Shown here one piece after another: positions 1 to 12,300 of a stretch of DNA of 60,000 nt (position 1 is its first letter; each line of letters begins with the position of its first letter). Location of the stretch: the NCBI RefSeq assembly GCF_964355755.1, contig NC_092678.1, forward strand, positions 9,150,922 through 9,210,921, written 5' to 3'. The notes beneath the pieces are model-generated. The model was not told where the DNA came from. It was given only the letters and a program-made list of their open reading frames with translations, and did no database searches. Origin of the DNA: Antedon mediterranea. Lineage: Eukaryota; Echinodermata; Crinoidea; Comatulida; Antedonidae. The position numbers and the translations under genes were made by a program.

Positions 1-640
1 AAAAAAATTTAAAAATAGTGCTAGACTCAAACAATTTTGTAAATATATCATGATTATTTCCAGTTGTTTCAATACTTGTGTGTTCACGATATGTCTGTTA
101 GGGTCACCGTTAACGCGTTGGATTATTAATATTTTGCTGCTAGTGCGCGTGATATTAGCATTGGTAACTCGTTGGTTTAATGTAATAGTTCAAGACGGTA
201 TTTGCTATTTGATGTTTTTTCATACGATAATACAAGGTCAAGCTGGTCATATATACTATTGCACTTGTACTATTGCTACTTGTAGTGTTTGGTTGTTAAC
301 TCGTTGGCTTACTTTTAGGTACGTATTGTTCCAAGTCGATTCAATGTTTTTTGCCCGCACAAACAATACAACAATGTCATGGTCATATTTACCATTGCTA
401 CTTGTGGTGTTTGGTTGTTCTCTTAGGTTTACTATTGTATGTTGTGCATGTGCATGTGCACGACCTACAAGGTCATGTACAGTATACCATTGCTACTTGG
501 GTGGGGAGTGGGGGTGGGGGCCTGTGCTTGTTATCTTGTTGGCTTACTTTATGTACGACTAGTTCCAAGTCGATGTTCAATGTTTTTTGCGCACATACAC
601 GATACTACAAGGTCAAGGTTATATAGTGTCAGCAGCTGTA
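1..640 (+). repeat. Degenerate satellite array, unit about 110-125 bp
   Basis: Recurring blocks are 'ttgctacttgtagtgtttgg', 'gttccaagtcgat', 'caatgttttttgc' and 'atactacaaggtcaag', repeated about every 110-125 bp. The same unit recurs at 35340-35990, mostly inverted. Open frames of 70-170 codons across this stretch overlap in several frames and follow the repeat, so they are not genes. Seen directly; the unit length is estimated by eye. Confidence 0.75.
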
Positions 641-949
641 TAACGAAAGTTAAATTAGAAATTTTTTAGGGGGTTTGTGGGTCACTACGACATTAAGGAG
701 TAACGCCCCTACACCGAAATATGCAAAGTACTAAGTTTAGTATAAAATTATACTTTTGTTCTATACATCAGTAAGCCATGGAATTTCTTCTAAAATAAAA
801 GTAGATTGTTTGATTCAATTAATCGATTGATAAGCAAATTTTTATTGTTTCTGAAATTATCAAATAGAATATCAATTAAAAAAACATCATTTAATGACAA
901 AAGAACAATAATTAAAACTATTAACTAAATTCATCTGCTTCCGAATATA

Positions 950-1067
950 ATTAACTGGAAAATTATTGCTGTTATGTTAACCAAAAAATACACAAACTAA
1001 AGGTACTGTATACCAATTGTGTATGTATTTTTTTGGTTCAACATAAAGTAATAATTTTCCAGTTAAT
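950..1067. repeat. Short foldback element (MITE-like)
   Basis: The left arm begins 'attaactggaaaattatt' and the right arm ends with its reverse complement, 'ataattttccagttaat'. The arms are about 48 nt and imperfect, joined by a short AT-rich centre. No coding capacity. It looks like a tiny non-autonomous DNA transposon; its superfamily cannot be told. Confidence 0.6.
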
Positions 1068-1240
1068 AATTAAAACTAAAATATTTCTTCTTTAAACCTA
1101 AACCTAAACTTTATGGTGTTATTAAACGCCATAATTGAAAAAAATTGAATTGATATTAATTTATGTTATTAAAATAACATAAACATCAATTTTAAAACTG
1201 TAGTGATTACCGACGAAATTGTAAGTAGGTAATCGATTAA

Positions 1241-1415
1241 CTAAAAAATCTCTATTTAAAACTAAGATATCTCTATTAAAAACTAAGATATCTCTATTAA
1301 AAACTAAGATATCTCTATTAAAAACTAAGATATCTCTATTAAAAACTAAAATATCTCTATTAAAAACTAAAATATCTCTATTTAAAAACTAAAATATCTC
1401 TATTTAAATAAAAAA
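1241..1415. repeat. 21-bp tandem minisatellite, about 8 copies
   Basis: The unit 'ctctattaaaaactaagat' plus 'at' is repeated head to tail about eight times. The first copies end in 'aagatat' and the later ones in 'aaaatat', so variants are sorted along the array. One or two copies have an extra t. Purely AT-rich and non-coding. Confidence 0.9.
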
Positions 1416-1435
1416 AAAGATATCTTATATATTGT

Positions 1436-2832
1436 TTAAAGGTTTGGGTTAGGTTTAGGACATACAAATAAGAAGTGGTTTTCTATACAATTCGTATTAG
1501 ATAAATTACATATACCATTACTCACTGGTGACCAGTTACATTTTCTACCCTCCAATGGCAGAGTATTTGTACGTAACTTAGATTGAATGCTTACACTAAG
1601 TTTTCCAAGCCTGGGGTTTTTCTTTAGAGACCTGTATTCATTGAGCGATGATTTCTCATTCAGCTCTTGATTCCAATTAGCACTGTGAGTTAACAATTTC
1701 TTTGTTTTTTTACGAATATAATGTGTTATAGTAGCATTACATTTAGTGAATAACTCTTCCAAGTACAAATTAACATCTTATACATCTAAAATTACAATTT
1801 GAATCAAATTTATTAAAGGAATTGAGTTTTGATGCACACATTTATTCGATAATTAACCTGAATTACAGAGATAGACGACCAGCCAAGTTCACCATAAAAT
1901 GCTGAGTGTGTTACGAGAGGCTTTTAGATACCTCGTGCCATTTGAAGTTGTAATTTTTCAAGTTTTTCAACATCATGATGGCTACCACACCATGTCGAGC
2001 AAGCGTAGTGCATTGACGGCAAGGCAATTGCCTTCCATTAAGATATCATACCATAATATATATAATGTATTTGGTTAAAACCATTACAATTTTCAATGGT
2101 ACTGACTTATAGGCAATAAGCTTATTACATTCCTTATTGTATTTTCAAAATGAACATGATCATTTAAATTATGTGATAAAAACACCTAAGTACTATAAAA
2201 ACTATTTACTTCTAAAATGCTTAATTTTCATATTTTCTTTTTATTCATTAATATTCATTCTTTTATTTATTTTGAATAGTACCCATATACAAATCATACA
2301 GAAAAAACAAGAAGATAAACAATTACACCATATAAGCAACTTCCACAAAACCAACCTACAATATCTTAAAAAAAAAAAAAAAATTGCACCAACGCTGAGT
2401 CATACAGTATACATTAACATAATTAACATAATACGTTTTAAATAACTTACATTTCACTTCAACGGAACATTTGGAGAATGGAGAATGTCCTGCATAATGT
2501 ATAGCTCTGGTACACAGAGCTTGATATACCGTTTCTTAATATCATTATCATCATTCATAGAGTTACAAATCACATGACCCAAGTATGTTATACAGTCAAC
2601 AAATTCAAGGTCAGTATGATGGTTTAGCCTAACACAAGGTAACCGTGTAACTTACGTACATGGGGACATAATATTAAATACACTTGGATTTTTCAGTATT
2701 GTACACAATATCTCGATTCGTACCATAAAGTTCACAAACAGTTAAATGAGATTCTGTACTCCAATAGCAGAAGGAGCCACGAGAACCATGTCATGAGCGT
2801 AACTGAGACAATTAACTTTGTTAACCAATAGT
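1436..2832 (-). pseudogene. Broken non-LTR retrotransposon (LINE), reverse transcriptase to C-terminal zinc motif
   Basis: Reading the minus strand, frames near 2830-2760 give CLSYAHDMVLVAPSA, a decayed reverse-transcriptase YADD box. Near 2570 comes VDCITYLGHVI, the block that usually follows the palm. Around 1980-1860 come LEKLQLQMARG-like and GELGW-like pieces of the post-RT region, and 1560-1440 has a Cys/His tail ending NHFLFVCP. The pieces are in the right order for one LINE but lie in different frames with stops and a changed catalytic box, so this copy is dead. Clade is uncertain (jockey/CR1-like, APE-type). Confidence 0.65.
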
Positions 2833-2928
2833 ATACCCATGATTGGACTCTCTAAGTTGTACATTAAGATCGTCAATATTGTTTTGGGTTTATATCAAAG
2901 AGATTGTATGTAACGAACTGAATTACTT

Positions 2929-4500
2929 ATACTCTCTTCAAAGATTATCTAACACTCAAAGGAGAGGAATAATAAACTTAATATTCAAAATAGGCCAAAG
3001 ACAGAGTCATGATAATTGGAGACCCATAACTCTATTTAACATAGATTACTGTACAAGATAATGACACATGTTCTATGTAATAGATTACAACAAATAATAG
3101 GATCTATAATTAATAATGACCAAAAAGGATAGGCAGGTTTGGAGGTGAAAACGTAAGATTAGTTGAAGACATACTAAATTACTCAAGTAACAAAGACAAA
3201 CCTAGAGCAATTGTATTTTTAGACCAAAGCTTTTGATTCTTTTAGATATAAATGTAATACTTAAAGCGCTGGTTCACTTTGGTTTTGGAAATATACACAG
3301 ATACTGAATGTGTAATAACAAATAACGGATATGTATCTGAAAGGATGTCTTTTATCTGCTTTATTATTCATTCTAGTAGTTAATGGCAGTTACTGTATGT
3401 ACTAAGAAATAACACTCAATGCACAGGTATTACACTACCAAGCATACAGAAAAATGACAATAAAATAGTTAAGATTGCCCAACTAGCCGATGAAATGGTA
3501 ATTTTTACACAAGATGGAAATATTCTGAAACACTTTTTTTAATGAAATTGATATATTCTGTATGGTGTCTGGTTTGTCTTTAAACAAATATAAAACAAAA
3601 GGTGTGTGGATTGGGTCAAATAAAAATAGTTGTTTAAAACCATATAACATAACATGGATAATTGAACTAGTAAAATGTTTGGGAATTTATGTAGGCTACA
3701 ATAAAGATAAATGTAATGAACTGGGACAATAAAATTGTTAACTTAGAAAATGTATTAAAGTTATGGGAGAAAAGAAACCTCGCATTCTTTGGTAAAATTA
3801 CAATCATTAAGACACTTGCCATTTTAAAAAATTGTATAAAAAAAGTATAATAAATGTTCCACACTACGTCTATCCCAAAGTAGAAAAAATAATATATAGT
3901 TTTCTTTGGGAAATCAAAGGATGCCACTCATCAAGAAAGTGTGTGAATGTGGTCTTAATATGGTTTATGTTAAGTCAATGGTAAAATCTCTAAAGTTAAG
4001 TTGGGTCAAAAGGCTTCTACGTCCAGACTCCGGTAAATGGAAGTGCATACCACTCTATTATATATATCCCATTGAATATACTGTAAATACAAGCCTACCC
4101 AATTTAGAAGAAAACACATACTGTAGTTTTAAGAGGTTTATCAGACTTCTATGTAGAAATGTTAAAAGATGTGGTACACATCAACAACATTTTAGGTCAA
4201 CATCCTATAAATGTAGCACAAATTAAAAAACAACAATTGTGGGAAAATAGGTATACTAATTAATGGAAAATCAATATATTTTGAAACATGGTTAAATACT
4301 GGATATAAAATAATTAATTATAATAATTATATGTCGTAAATAACAGAATAATAGCACCTGATATCTTAATACCCACTCTATCTAAAAGACAAAATGGTCT
4401 TATAGAATACATGGTGCTTATTAATGCCATACCCATTAATGGAAAGAATCCATAACGAGAGACCAATACGATGACGAACAAGGGAATACAGATATCATTA
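2929..4500 (+). pseudogene. Broken L1/Tx1-like LINE, reverse transcriptase fragment
   Basis: Plus-strand frames give RRGIINLIFKIG and NWRPITLFN at 2960-3050, the L1/Tx1 form of an RT motif. A YADD-region remnant follows at about 3480-3510. At 3735-3915 are LWEKRNLAFFGK and PHYVYPKVEKIIYSFLWE-like blocks, characteristic of the L1/Tx1 thumb and post-RT segment. FETWLNTGY follows near 4285. Many stops and frameshifts. Related fragments occur at 37246-37520 and 53400-53990. Confidence 0.65.
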
Positions 4501-4525
4501 ATTCGTACTCCTATATTATGGGATT

Positions 4526-4795
4526 TCAGAAGTTTTGTAAATTCATGTATGAAAATGCAAAATAGTACAGGAGAAAGTACAGCCTAGTTTTTACACCTTG
4601 TTCAATATATAAAAATAATCTGTATACAATATATCTCCAAATTTTATAAAAGTGCATCATTTTCCAGACACGGCCTCTAATGCTCGATGTCCACGCTGCT
4701 TTTAATAAGCTGTCCCTCCAAATATTATCAAATGCATAGAAGTCAAGTTTAAAAGTGTGTTGTCTTTTCTTCTTTACGTAGACACGCATCAACAC
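4526..4795 (-). pseudogene. LINE reverse transcriptase fragment, second family
   Basis: An 89-codon minus-strand frame carries DFYAFDNIWRDSLLKAAW and IRGRVWKMM, the RT block around the first catalytic Asp. IEQGVKTRLYFLLY follows, matching the usual VxQGVRQGxxLSPxLF block but with key residues lost. It is truncated at both ends. It may or may not belong with the LINE at 1436-2832, from which it is separated by the plus-strand L1/Tx1 copy. Confidence 0.5.
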
Positions 4796-5014
4796 TTTTT
4801 AATGTGAATATGTGATCTTCACAGCTGTATCCTGGTCTAAAGCACATCATTATATTTCAAGAAAGTGTGATATTTTTTGTAATTATCCTATTGAATATTT
4901 TTTAAACAGATGAATAATTATAAAAATATGCCTCTACAATAAATAATAATAAGTGTTTTCTTCTTTCTTATGAATTGGACATAATACTAGTGTTCCATTC
5001 TAAAGGTATTTTTT

Positions 5015-5590
5015 CTAGTGAAGCAAATTAGGTCAGATAATGCTACCAACCTAGTTGGAGCATGTCGTGAGATGGGCAAGCAAATAAAAGCATGGAACAA
5101 AGCCAAAATTCATTCAACTTTATTGCAAAAGGATATTGACTGGTTATTCAATCCACCCACTGGATTCCATCATGGTGGATGGGAACATCAAATTATATTA
5201 GTTAAGAATCAGACGTTAACTGATGATACAGTACCTTACAGTACATACATTCATTTGTGAAGTGGAAAATATCGTCAACAATATAGGCTAATAACCAGCA
5301 ATCAGGAGGATAGTAAAGATCTTAAACCACTCACATATAAATCTACCACCTTGCGTTTCTGAAGAAAATCAAATTACAGTACTTCCGGAGAAGATGGAAA
5401 CAAGCCCAATATTTGGCAGATCGTTTCTGGGTGAGACAGAAAAATTAATATCTTCTGCTGTTACAAAGGAGGCAAAAGTGGTTAGCTCCTAGAAGAAATG
5501 CTAAAATTTGAGATGTTGTTTTACTGATCTATGAGACCACCCCGACAAATGTGTGGCCATCGGATGTCATGACATCATCATATGGCCAGT
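5015..5590 (+). pseudogene. Pao/BEL-type LTR retrotransposon integrase remnant
   Basis: At 5018-5200 the plus strand reads IRSDNATNLVGACREMGKQ and DWLFNPPTGFHHGGWEHQI, the integrase core of Pao/BEL elements with its DNxTNFVG and NPPxxxHxGGxWE signatures. After a frameshift come RPITS-like and EDSKDLKPLTY blocks (about 5290-5340). From 5374 an RRRWKQAQYLADRFW-like block and the basic C-terminal segment lead to TPTNVWP near 5550. No LTRs were seen. This is a fossil copy with stops and frameshifts. Confidence 0.7.
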
Positions 5591-6237
5591 TTAATTCAAA
5601 AAGTCTGATTCTCATCTTTTTAGTAAACACTCATTGTGTTAAAATAGCGCGCATCTCGCATTTTCGTTCCCAAAATTCTTCAAATTTTCTTTCATGTAAT
5701 TATTTAGATAATTATCTTCTAAAATTGCTATCTTTATGTTACATTTTGATGACATCATCAAGTTAAAAATTGGATTAAATTTCATCTTTGCTACACTGTA
5801 TATAATAACATACAGTGTATTCCATAAATACTGATGTTTTATGACACAAAATAGGTACAATTCAGATAAATAAATAAACATATTTAATTCATATCATAGG
5901 ATGGCATAATTGTCGACGTTCATATTTTATGTATGTTTTTCGTATGTGCATGTTCCGTTTGCTTGATTAACCAAAACTCTTCAAAGTGATGAGTTTAAAT
6001 CTAGTTTGTAAGAAATTTAGTGTGTGATTATACTCTAAAATAGAGATTAATTCAATTGATAATTGTTTCTGTACAGTGAACAGAGAAATATTTAGTGAAG
6101 GCGTTTCAAATCTTTCTAAATCTAAGGCAATTATACTAAAATTGTAAAGGAAGAGTGTTAGAACGATATATCAAGAACATTTTTTTTATAAAATTACAAT
6201 ATAATTTGTAAAAAAATAAACTATTTTAAAATCTTAC

Positions 6238-6347
6238 CTCAAAGTATTCCCGTGTTCTCCGTGCATCTAGCATGACGTTATGCCAAGCTTCAAACACCAT
6301 ACGACCTAACGACATATTGTATACAGTCTCGATCACCTGGTAAGCCG
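6238..6347 (-). CDS. FBXL13: FBXL13-like exon 7 (last in window)
   Basis: Acceptor ttatatctag and donor GTAAGA. The phase-1 base from exon 6 plus CG makes Ser, then 36 codons include MVFEAWHNVMLDARRTREY, a third Trp helix. It ends in phase 0, so the next exon, more than 6 kb away or outside the window, must start in phase 0. Confidence 0.8.
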
Positions 6348-9300
6348 CTAGATATAAAATAAATTATCACTTTGTATGAAAACACATTAAAATACATTAA
6401 GGAATGTAGAGTGTAGAGGGTTGGGGAAAGTTCAAGTATATTAAACTAAAAAAAACCCAATATAAAATCGAATTTTATTCTTACAAGAATGTCTATTCAT
6501 CCTGAACCGGTACCAGTTCACCCACTTTTCCATGTGTATTCGTATTTTGCGTTTATGATAGTACTCGGCTGCCGCTCTCATCTTCCGCTCTAAATTGATA
6601 CGCTTCTGTCGTTTCCTCATGTGGTATTTAAACCATGCCCTATTCAAAGAATATTACCAATAATAGTGATACATTTTCAAATAGTTGTAATGTTGAAAAT
6701 GGTTTGGACAATTTGCAGCTCTATATCAGCTGTTTTCCATCTAACATACTTAAGTAATGCTCTAAATAATCTCTACTAGCAATCCAGATGCAAACCTTCT
6801 TGTCACTAAGTCACTTCTTCAATCACAAAGACATCTTCAAATGCTCCCCCACTAAAAGATAATAACAGATACCCAAGACATAACTCACGAATCATCCCAC
6901 AATACTGTCACCAACAGATACCAGATCTCATCAATTCCATACATTACCAAGCTGCTCAGTTCTTGGTCCTCTCAAAGGTGAAGAAATAAATTTTTTAGGA
7001 TTATTCAAATATATCCCCTCTTTTGGATGTAAAAAATATCCCACAAATCGCGAAAGAGATTGAAATGTATGAAAATTAGAAATGTTCTGGGTAGCTTCAC
7101 TTTAATGCCGTCTTGAACCCTTAACATGTGGTTGCTGCTTTTGTCCATTTTCATAATTGTATTGTGTTTTTATTTAGACTGCAAATAACCTACAACAACT
7201 CCACTTTAATTGTTCTATTGTAAAGTAGGGCCTACTGTAACTTGAAAATCTATTACAGTAGAACCTGCATTTTGGATTCGTAAAATCCAGGTTGATCTTA
7301 AATTGACCCCAAATATGTAGATCGTAGCTAAAATGGCTGCCGTGTTTGCCTACTTTACTGTATAGCATGCAGGTGGTCACTATAGTATACAGTAGGTCTT
7401 GCCTAGACTAATCTAGCAAGATGTGAGGCAGCATAACTAGAAAAGTACAATATATACAGGCTATGCGATGTTTAAATAAAATATCAATGTTCTTGTATTT
7501 CTATCAATAAAAACATTTGCTGCTTTAGGGGGAATGCACGTACGTCTGTATAGCTTGTCTCGCACAGCCATGGCTTTGTGCACTGTTGTTGTTAAATTGC
7601 GCCTTTAATGTAAGAAAATGATGACATCATTGGTCATTTTAAGCGTACGTAAAATCCAGGGAACATAAAACAGGAAAAGAGGTTCTACTGTACATTGGTG
7701 AAGGAGCGTTTTGCTGCATGCCACCACCGACAGACTACTGGCCAACATGTCATTTTGCCAACAAGACATTTCGTATATTTTACATTTCGTACAACTATAA
7801 ATATATACTGTAAAGCCCAACATTTTTGCGATTTCAGTTTCTTGTCATCTTCTACAATTTGGCGAACCAAATGTCAAACAATTGAATAGCGCAAGTAGAA
7901 AAGGCCTGATCGACTTTAAACCAGCATTCCGCAACCTTTCTTGACCGCAACCCCATCATCCTATTTTGGGAATTTTCGCGACCCAACATTGCGTATTTGA
8001 TCTTACAGAAAAATTGTGGTTCCATGAGATTCATCATTTTTGCGTGATGTAATGTCACTTTCAATCAGTACTTACCTGTAAGTCATTGTAATCAACTTTG
8101 AATTATAAGCATGGTAAGCACGTTGATACATTTCAGGAGCAGGCTATAGAGAAAAAGAATTATTACATAAAAACAAGTGACACTTTTATCATTCAAGAAA
8201 TAAACAATTATATTTTTTAATACTAATTTTAAACTTGGAATATTCACCCTTTAAAGAACTACAATAATTTTGGAAATGAATCAAGAAGCTTAAAGTAAAA
8301 ATAAATAATACTAGACTTGTCTAGTAGTATAATTGTTCTAAAGTAAACACATTTTATTCAGTTTAGCAGTCATTTCCTTTGGAAGAAGTATAGAAATTGA
8401 AAGAACAATTTGATTTTAGGCTCTACTACAGTATTTTACACTCTTACCACGTTGAAACACTGGTTCTCAACAGATCACCAAGGTTAAGCAACAGGACCGG
8501 TTAGAGCTTGGATGGGAGACCATCTGGGAATATCGGTTGCTGTATACAGTATATGGGGTGGGGTCCCATACAGGCATTTGAAATCAGCACTTTCTTACTC
8601 TTATGGAAGCGGTGAAGAGAGAACACCTTGATCAATGATACTAGGACCAACCTAGCAGGTGCTTTAAACAGTCTTGGCTTAGTTTCATTCATCCATCATT
8701 CAGATGAATGTAAGACTACTGTAATTGACTTTGTCGTCCGCAATATTCGCCAGCCAATACAAATACATTAGAAATAGTCACTTGTCAGTTACCATTTATT
8801 CGTCATCGAAAATCTGTAAATTTTATAGTAAACAATAATACCCGGAGATATATACAGAACTGCTCTTTTAATACCATGTTTGTAATTAACTAATCATTTA
8901 CTAGGCAATTTAAAAAAAACTCAGCCATTGACAACGTGATCACTGTACAGTAAGCATATTTAAAAAAAAAAACAAATACTGCAGGGTTAATATTGATCAG
9001 TGAAAACATTAAGACATGAAAGGTCATCAAGTTGCAATTTTCATATTTTGACACAAAAACATGACAATAACATAACATGACAATGACATAACATGACAAT
9101 GACATAAAACTTATAATCTTAACTAAAGTAGGAAGTGTTGATGCTTTGGCAGTGAGTGGCAGTTGGAAGAGGTAACATGAAAAGTGTAGGCATCCCTTTG
9201 ATTAGCTTTGATATTGTTTCCACATGACATCTACACCCAAATTCCTATTCATAATAACACAATAAATGAATAAAAATTACTTGTCCAGCACTCCCATTTT

Positions 9301-12300
9301 ACAATGGCATAGTCCATTGTTGGGTGGCTTTTTTCCGATTTCCTTAAATACATTGCTATATGAAACAAAATTATAAGTCTACAGAACCAGCCACCATGCT
9401 TAAAGGGGGGTTCCGGGTTTAAAATGAATAGTAAAAAATGTAAAATATATTTGTTTGTCTCTTGAACGGTAAAAGTTTCAATTTATATAAGCGCCCAGTG
9501 AAGCAGAAGAAGGCTGTGAAATGAGGCCAGATTATAAGTGTAGATACGGCAAAATCACACTGTGGTTACAGAATAGGAAATTCGTGAAATGGTCAATCTT
9601 CCGACGACTCGTTATCATTAACCATATCAATTACTTTTGTAAAATTATACTTATCTGATGTAATTTTAGTCGGTCTTCCCATTTATAAAGTCAATTTTCT
9701 ATGAAAACCCATCAAAACAGTGAAAAATTAGATAGGTTTGCACTTTACGTTTGCCGATTTTCGCACTGACTTAGGGAAAGCCTTCAAAATCAATGAAGCG
9801 TAATGTATACATTCCTGCTGAGCGAGGAGAGTGAGACGACGATACACGTGCTCTCTCTGCCCCATGCCTGGCATCGTCACGTGATAAGCAGATACAGTAT
9901 ACAATATCAAACTGGTCGGGTCGAGTATACCCCGTCTATAATCACAACATGAACGATGTACAGTATTTGATTGAAGGTCGACTCGACCTACCGGAATGGT
10001 ATAGATAATATAGCTCAAATGAGAGAGTTGGAATATTTGTATAAACATAAGTATTGCTAATTTTAACAAGTGTGCCTATAGTAAAAGGCCTGGTAGTATC
10101 AATTCGCATAGGGTCTACTACACTAGCTAGCTCAATTTTTAACTGGGCCGGATCGGCTAGGAGGTCTACTTGCTTGATGCAGTATCCGCTTTTTTGGAGA
10201 GTAAACTAGGCCTAGGCCTATTTTAGGCCTACTTATTAATTAGACGATCGGGACACCATACGTGCGGACGGCGATCGGACCTTGTTTTGCCTCAATATTT
10301 ACAGCCGATTTTGTAGAACGTTTTAGGTTTAGATTGTTTAGGAGTTTGGTTGATAGGATGGGTTTGGAATCCACTGAGTTTTGTTATTTATGGGCCAATC
10401 GTTTAGTAGTAGGTTAGCTAGGCCCATGATGGCCCCAATGTTTTAACGTAGCCATCGTGGCATGGAATCCCTAGTCAGAAATGGCTCTCACCCATGAATA
10501 AAATGATTTAGGCTCGGCCTAGCCTAGTACGTGATGCCGATATACGATCTGTAATATTCGAGGTATAAAAATAGTATAATTTATGACTCCGTAATCTGTA
10601 CTAAATTTTGTATTTCATTAAATGTCAAATAAATATATGCTACACTTTTGGCCCAGCTTAGAAAATCTACAAAAAATGTATTTCACAATGATCGGGTGGT
10701 CGTCGTTTGACAGGGGAGAGAGAACACAACATACAGGAAGCTTGACGTCGCGAGTTTGGAATCCACTGATGACGTGATTTTGTGAATATCTCATGAATAT
10801 TAATGAGCTTCCCTAAGCTGCTGAAAACAGACTTTCCATGAATTTACCCTAAAATGTATATGAAATTTAATTTTTTTAATTTCTCGTTATTACTTCTTCA
10901 TTCTGACATGTCTATATTGTTATTTAATAAATAAACGATATTTAAAAGCAATTTTAAACCCAGAATCCCCCTTTAATTTGCAGCTTGAAGAGACCATATA
11001 TGCAATGAAATAGTGAAATGAGTAAGCATTTTGTTGCATTTGTATAGCTCAAAGTGAACACCATCAGAAATTGCCATCAATGTAAATTTGTGTATGAATG
11101 AGCACATCACAATTCAAGAGTTGATTGAACTCATAAACACTCTTTTAGTATAAAAAGTAAAATGTAGTGAAATTAATAATCATTTCGTTGAATATTAGTT
11201 CAATAAGAAATTCTCATCATTTAAAAGGACTAGGAGTTTAATACTACTGTAGTAATTATACCTGCCAAATATTCTATGAAATCATAATAAAGAGGAAAGT
11301 AGGAAGAGAAAATATTATATTTAAGTCATAAATGAAAAATGCTTGTATCTTTGTCATGATTGACTTCTAACTGCAGATGTACAAGAAACTTTGTTATATT
11401 ACGTTAGAGTCGCGCAGCGTAGTTACGCATGATTTTCGTGTATTTAACATAGATCGAAAACCAACAATTTCAATCGAAACTTAGCAAAAGTGTAATTTAT
11501 GTCATATGTTAACTTCGTGTGGACAAAAAATGGCATGGTTCACAGAAAGTTACTCGTGTTTAAAATTTTAGAATGCAAAAATCAAAGTTTATTTTTATTA
11601 CATATTCTGGAAGTTGTAGATATCGGATCATTCTTCAAAATGGCTAACCTAATTATGATTGTTTACAACTCGTCACGGTTGAGAAGGTGTTTTTACTCAG
11701 ATCGCGAGCAAGTTTATGATTATGCATACAGAGTAGCCACACAAGCGCGTTGCATTATGGGATATGTTTTGATTGAAAACTTTGACTAGGGACAATACAT
11801 CTTTAACCATTTATTTTGTCATGTTATAAGTGAACACATGATTTTTTTCCATTTTTTTTCTATGTAAGTGATTAACAAAATAACATTTTCAAAGTCTTAT
11901 TTAATTAATCTTCATTTTTCTTGTTTTTGGGGGCAATATATCTTTAATGTGTTGCAGTTATAACATTGTATAGGTCATTTGAAAAATTGTTTTGATTTTA
12001 ATGTAACGTATCGTGACTGCACCCACTACTCAAATCTGCATTTGGAGATTGGGGTGGGGAATCATTCAAAATGACAATTTGAATGACTATTTTAATAGGC
12101 TCAGTAGTACAGTATTTTCAGTTGAACAAGGCTAATATAGTGTACTAGAGTATTTTGTGAGGATGGCTATGGGCTGCATGGTATCATATGGTATAGTTGA
12201 CCATCAATTAAATTGCATTGTTTATAATGTTAAGCAATTATTAATTACTTAAGTACAACATTATAGACACCTTGTTAATTCACCAAATTGGTGCCTCTAG

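Noticed and set aside
50-669. Three overlapping plus-strand frames of 76-170 codons
   Set aside because: They read the satellite repeat in different frames and have no domain or splice signals.
1241-1415. CRISPR-like array
   Set aside because: A simple 21-bp tandem repeat without spacers in an animal genome.
2137-2445. 102-codon frame rich in Ile, Lys and Asn
   Set aside because: Low-complexity reading of AT-rich DNA, including a poly-Lys run from poly-A.
8444-8547. Functional 5S rRNA gene
   Set aside because: The first bases are missing and an internal loop is altered; a body continues beyond the 5S end.
9728-10069. 113-codon minus-strand frame inside the TTAA element
   Set aside because: No domain; likely chance in a non-autonomous transposon.
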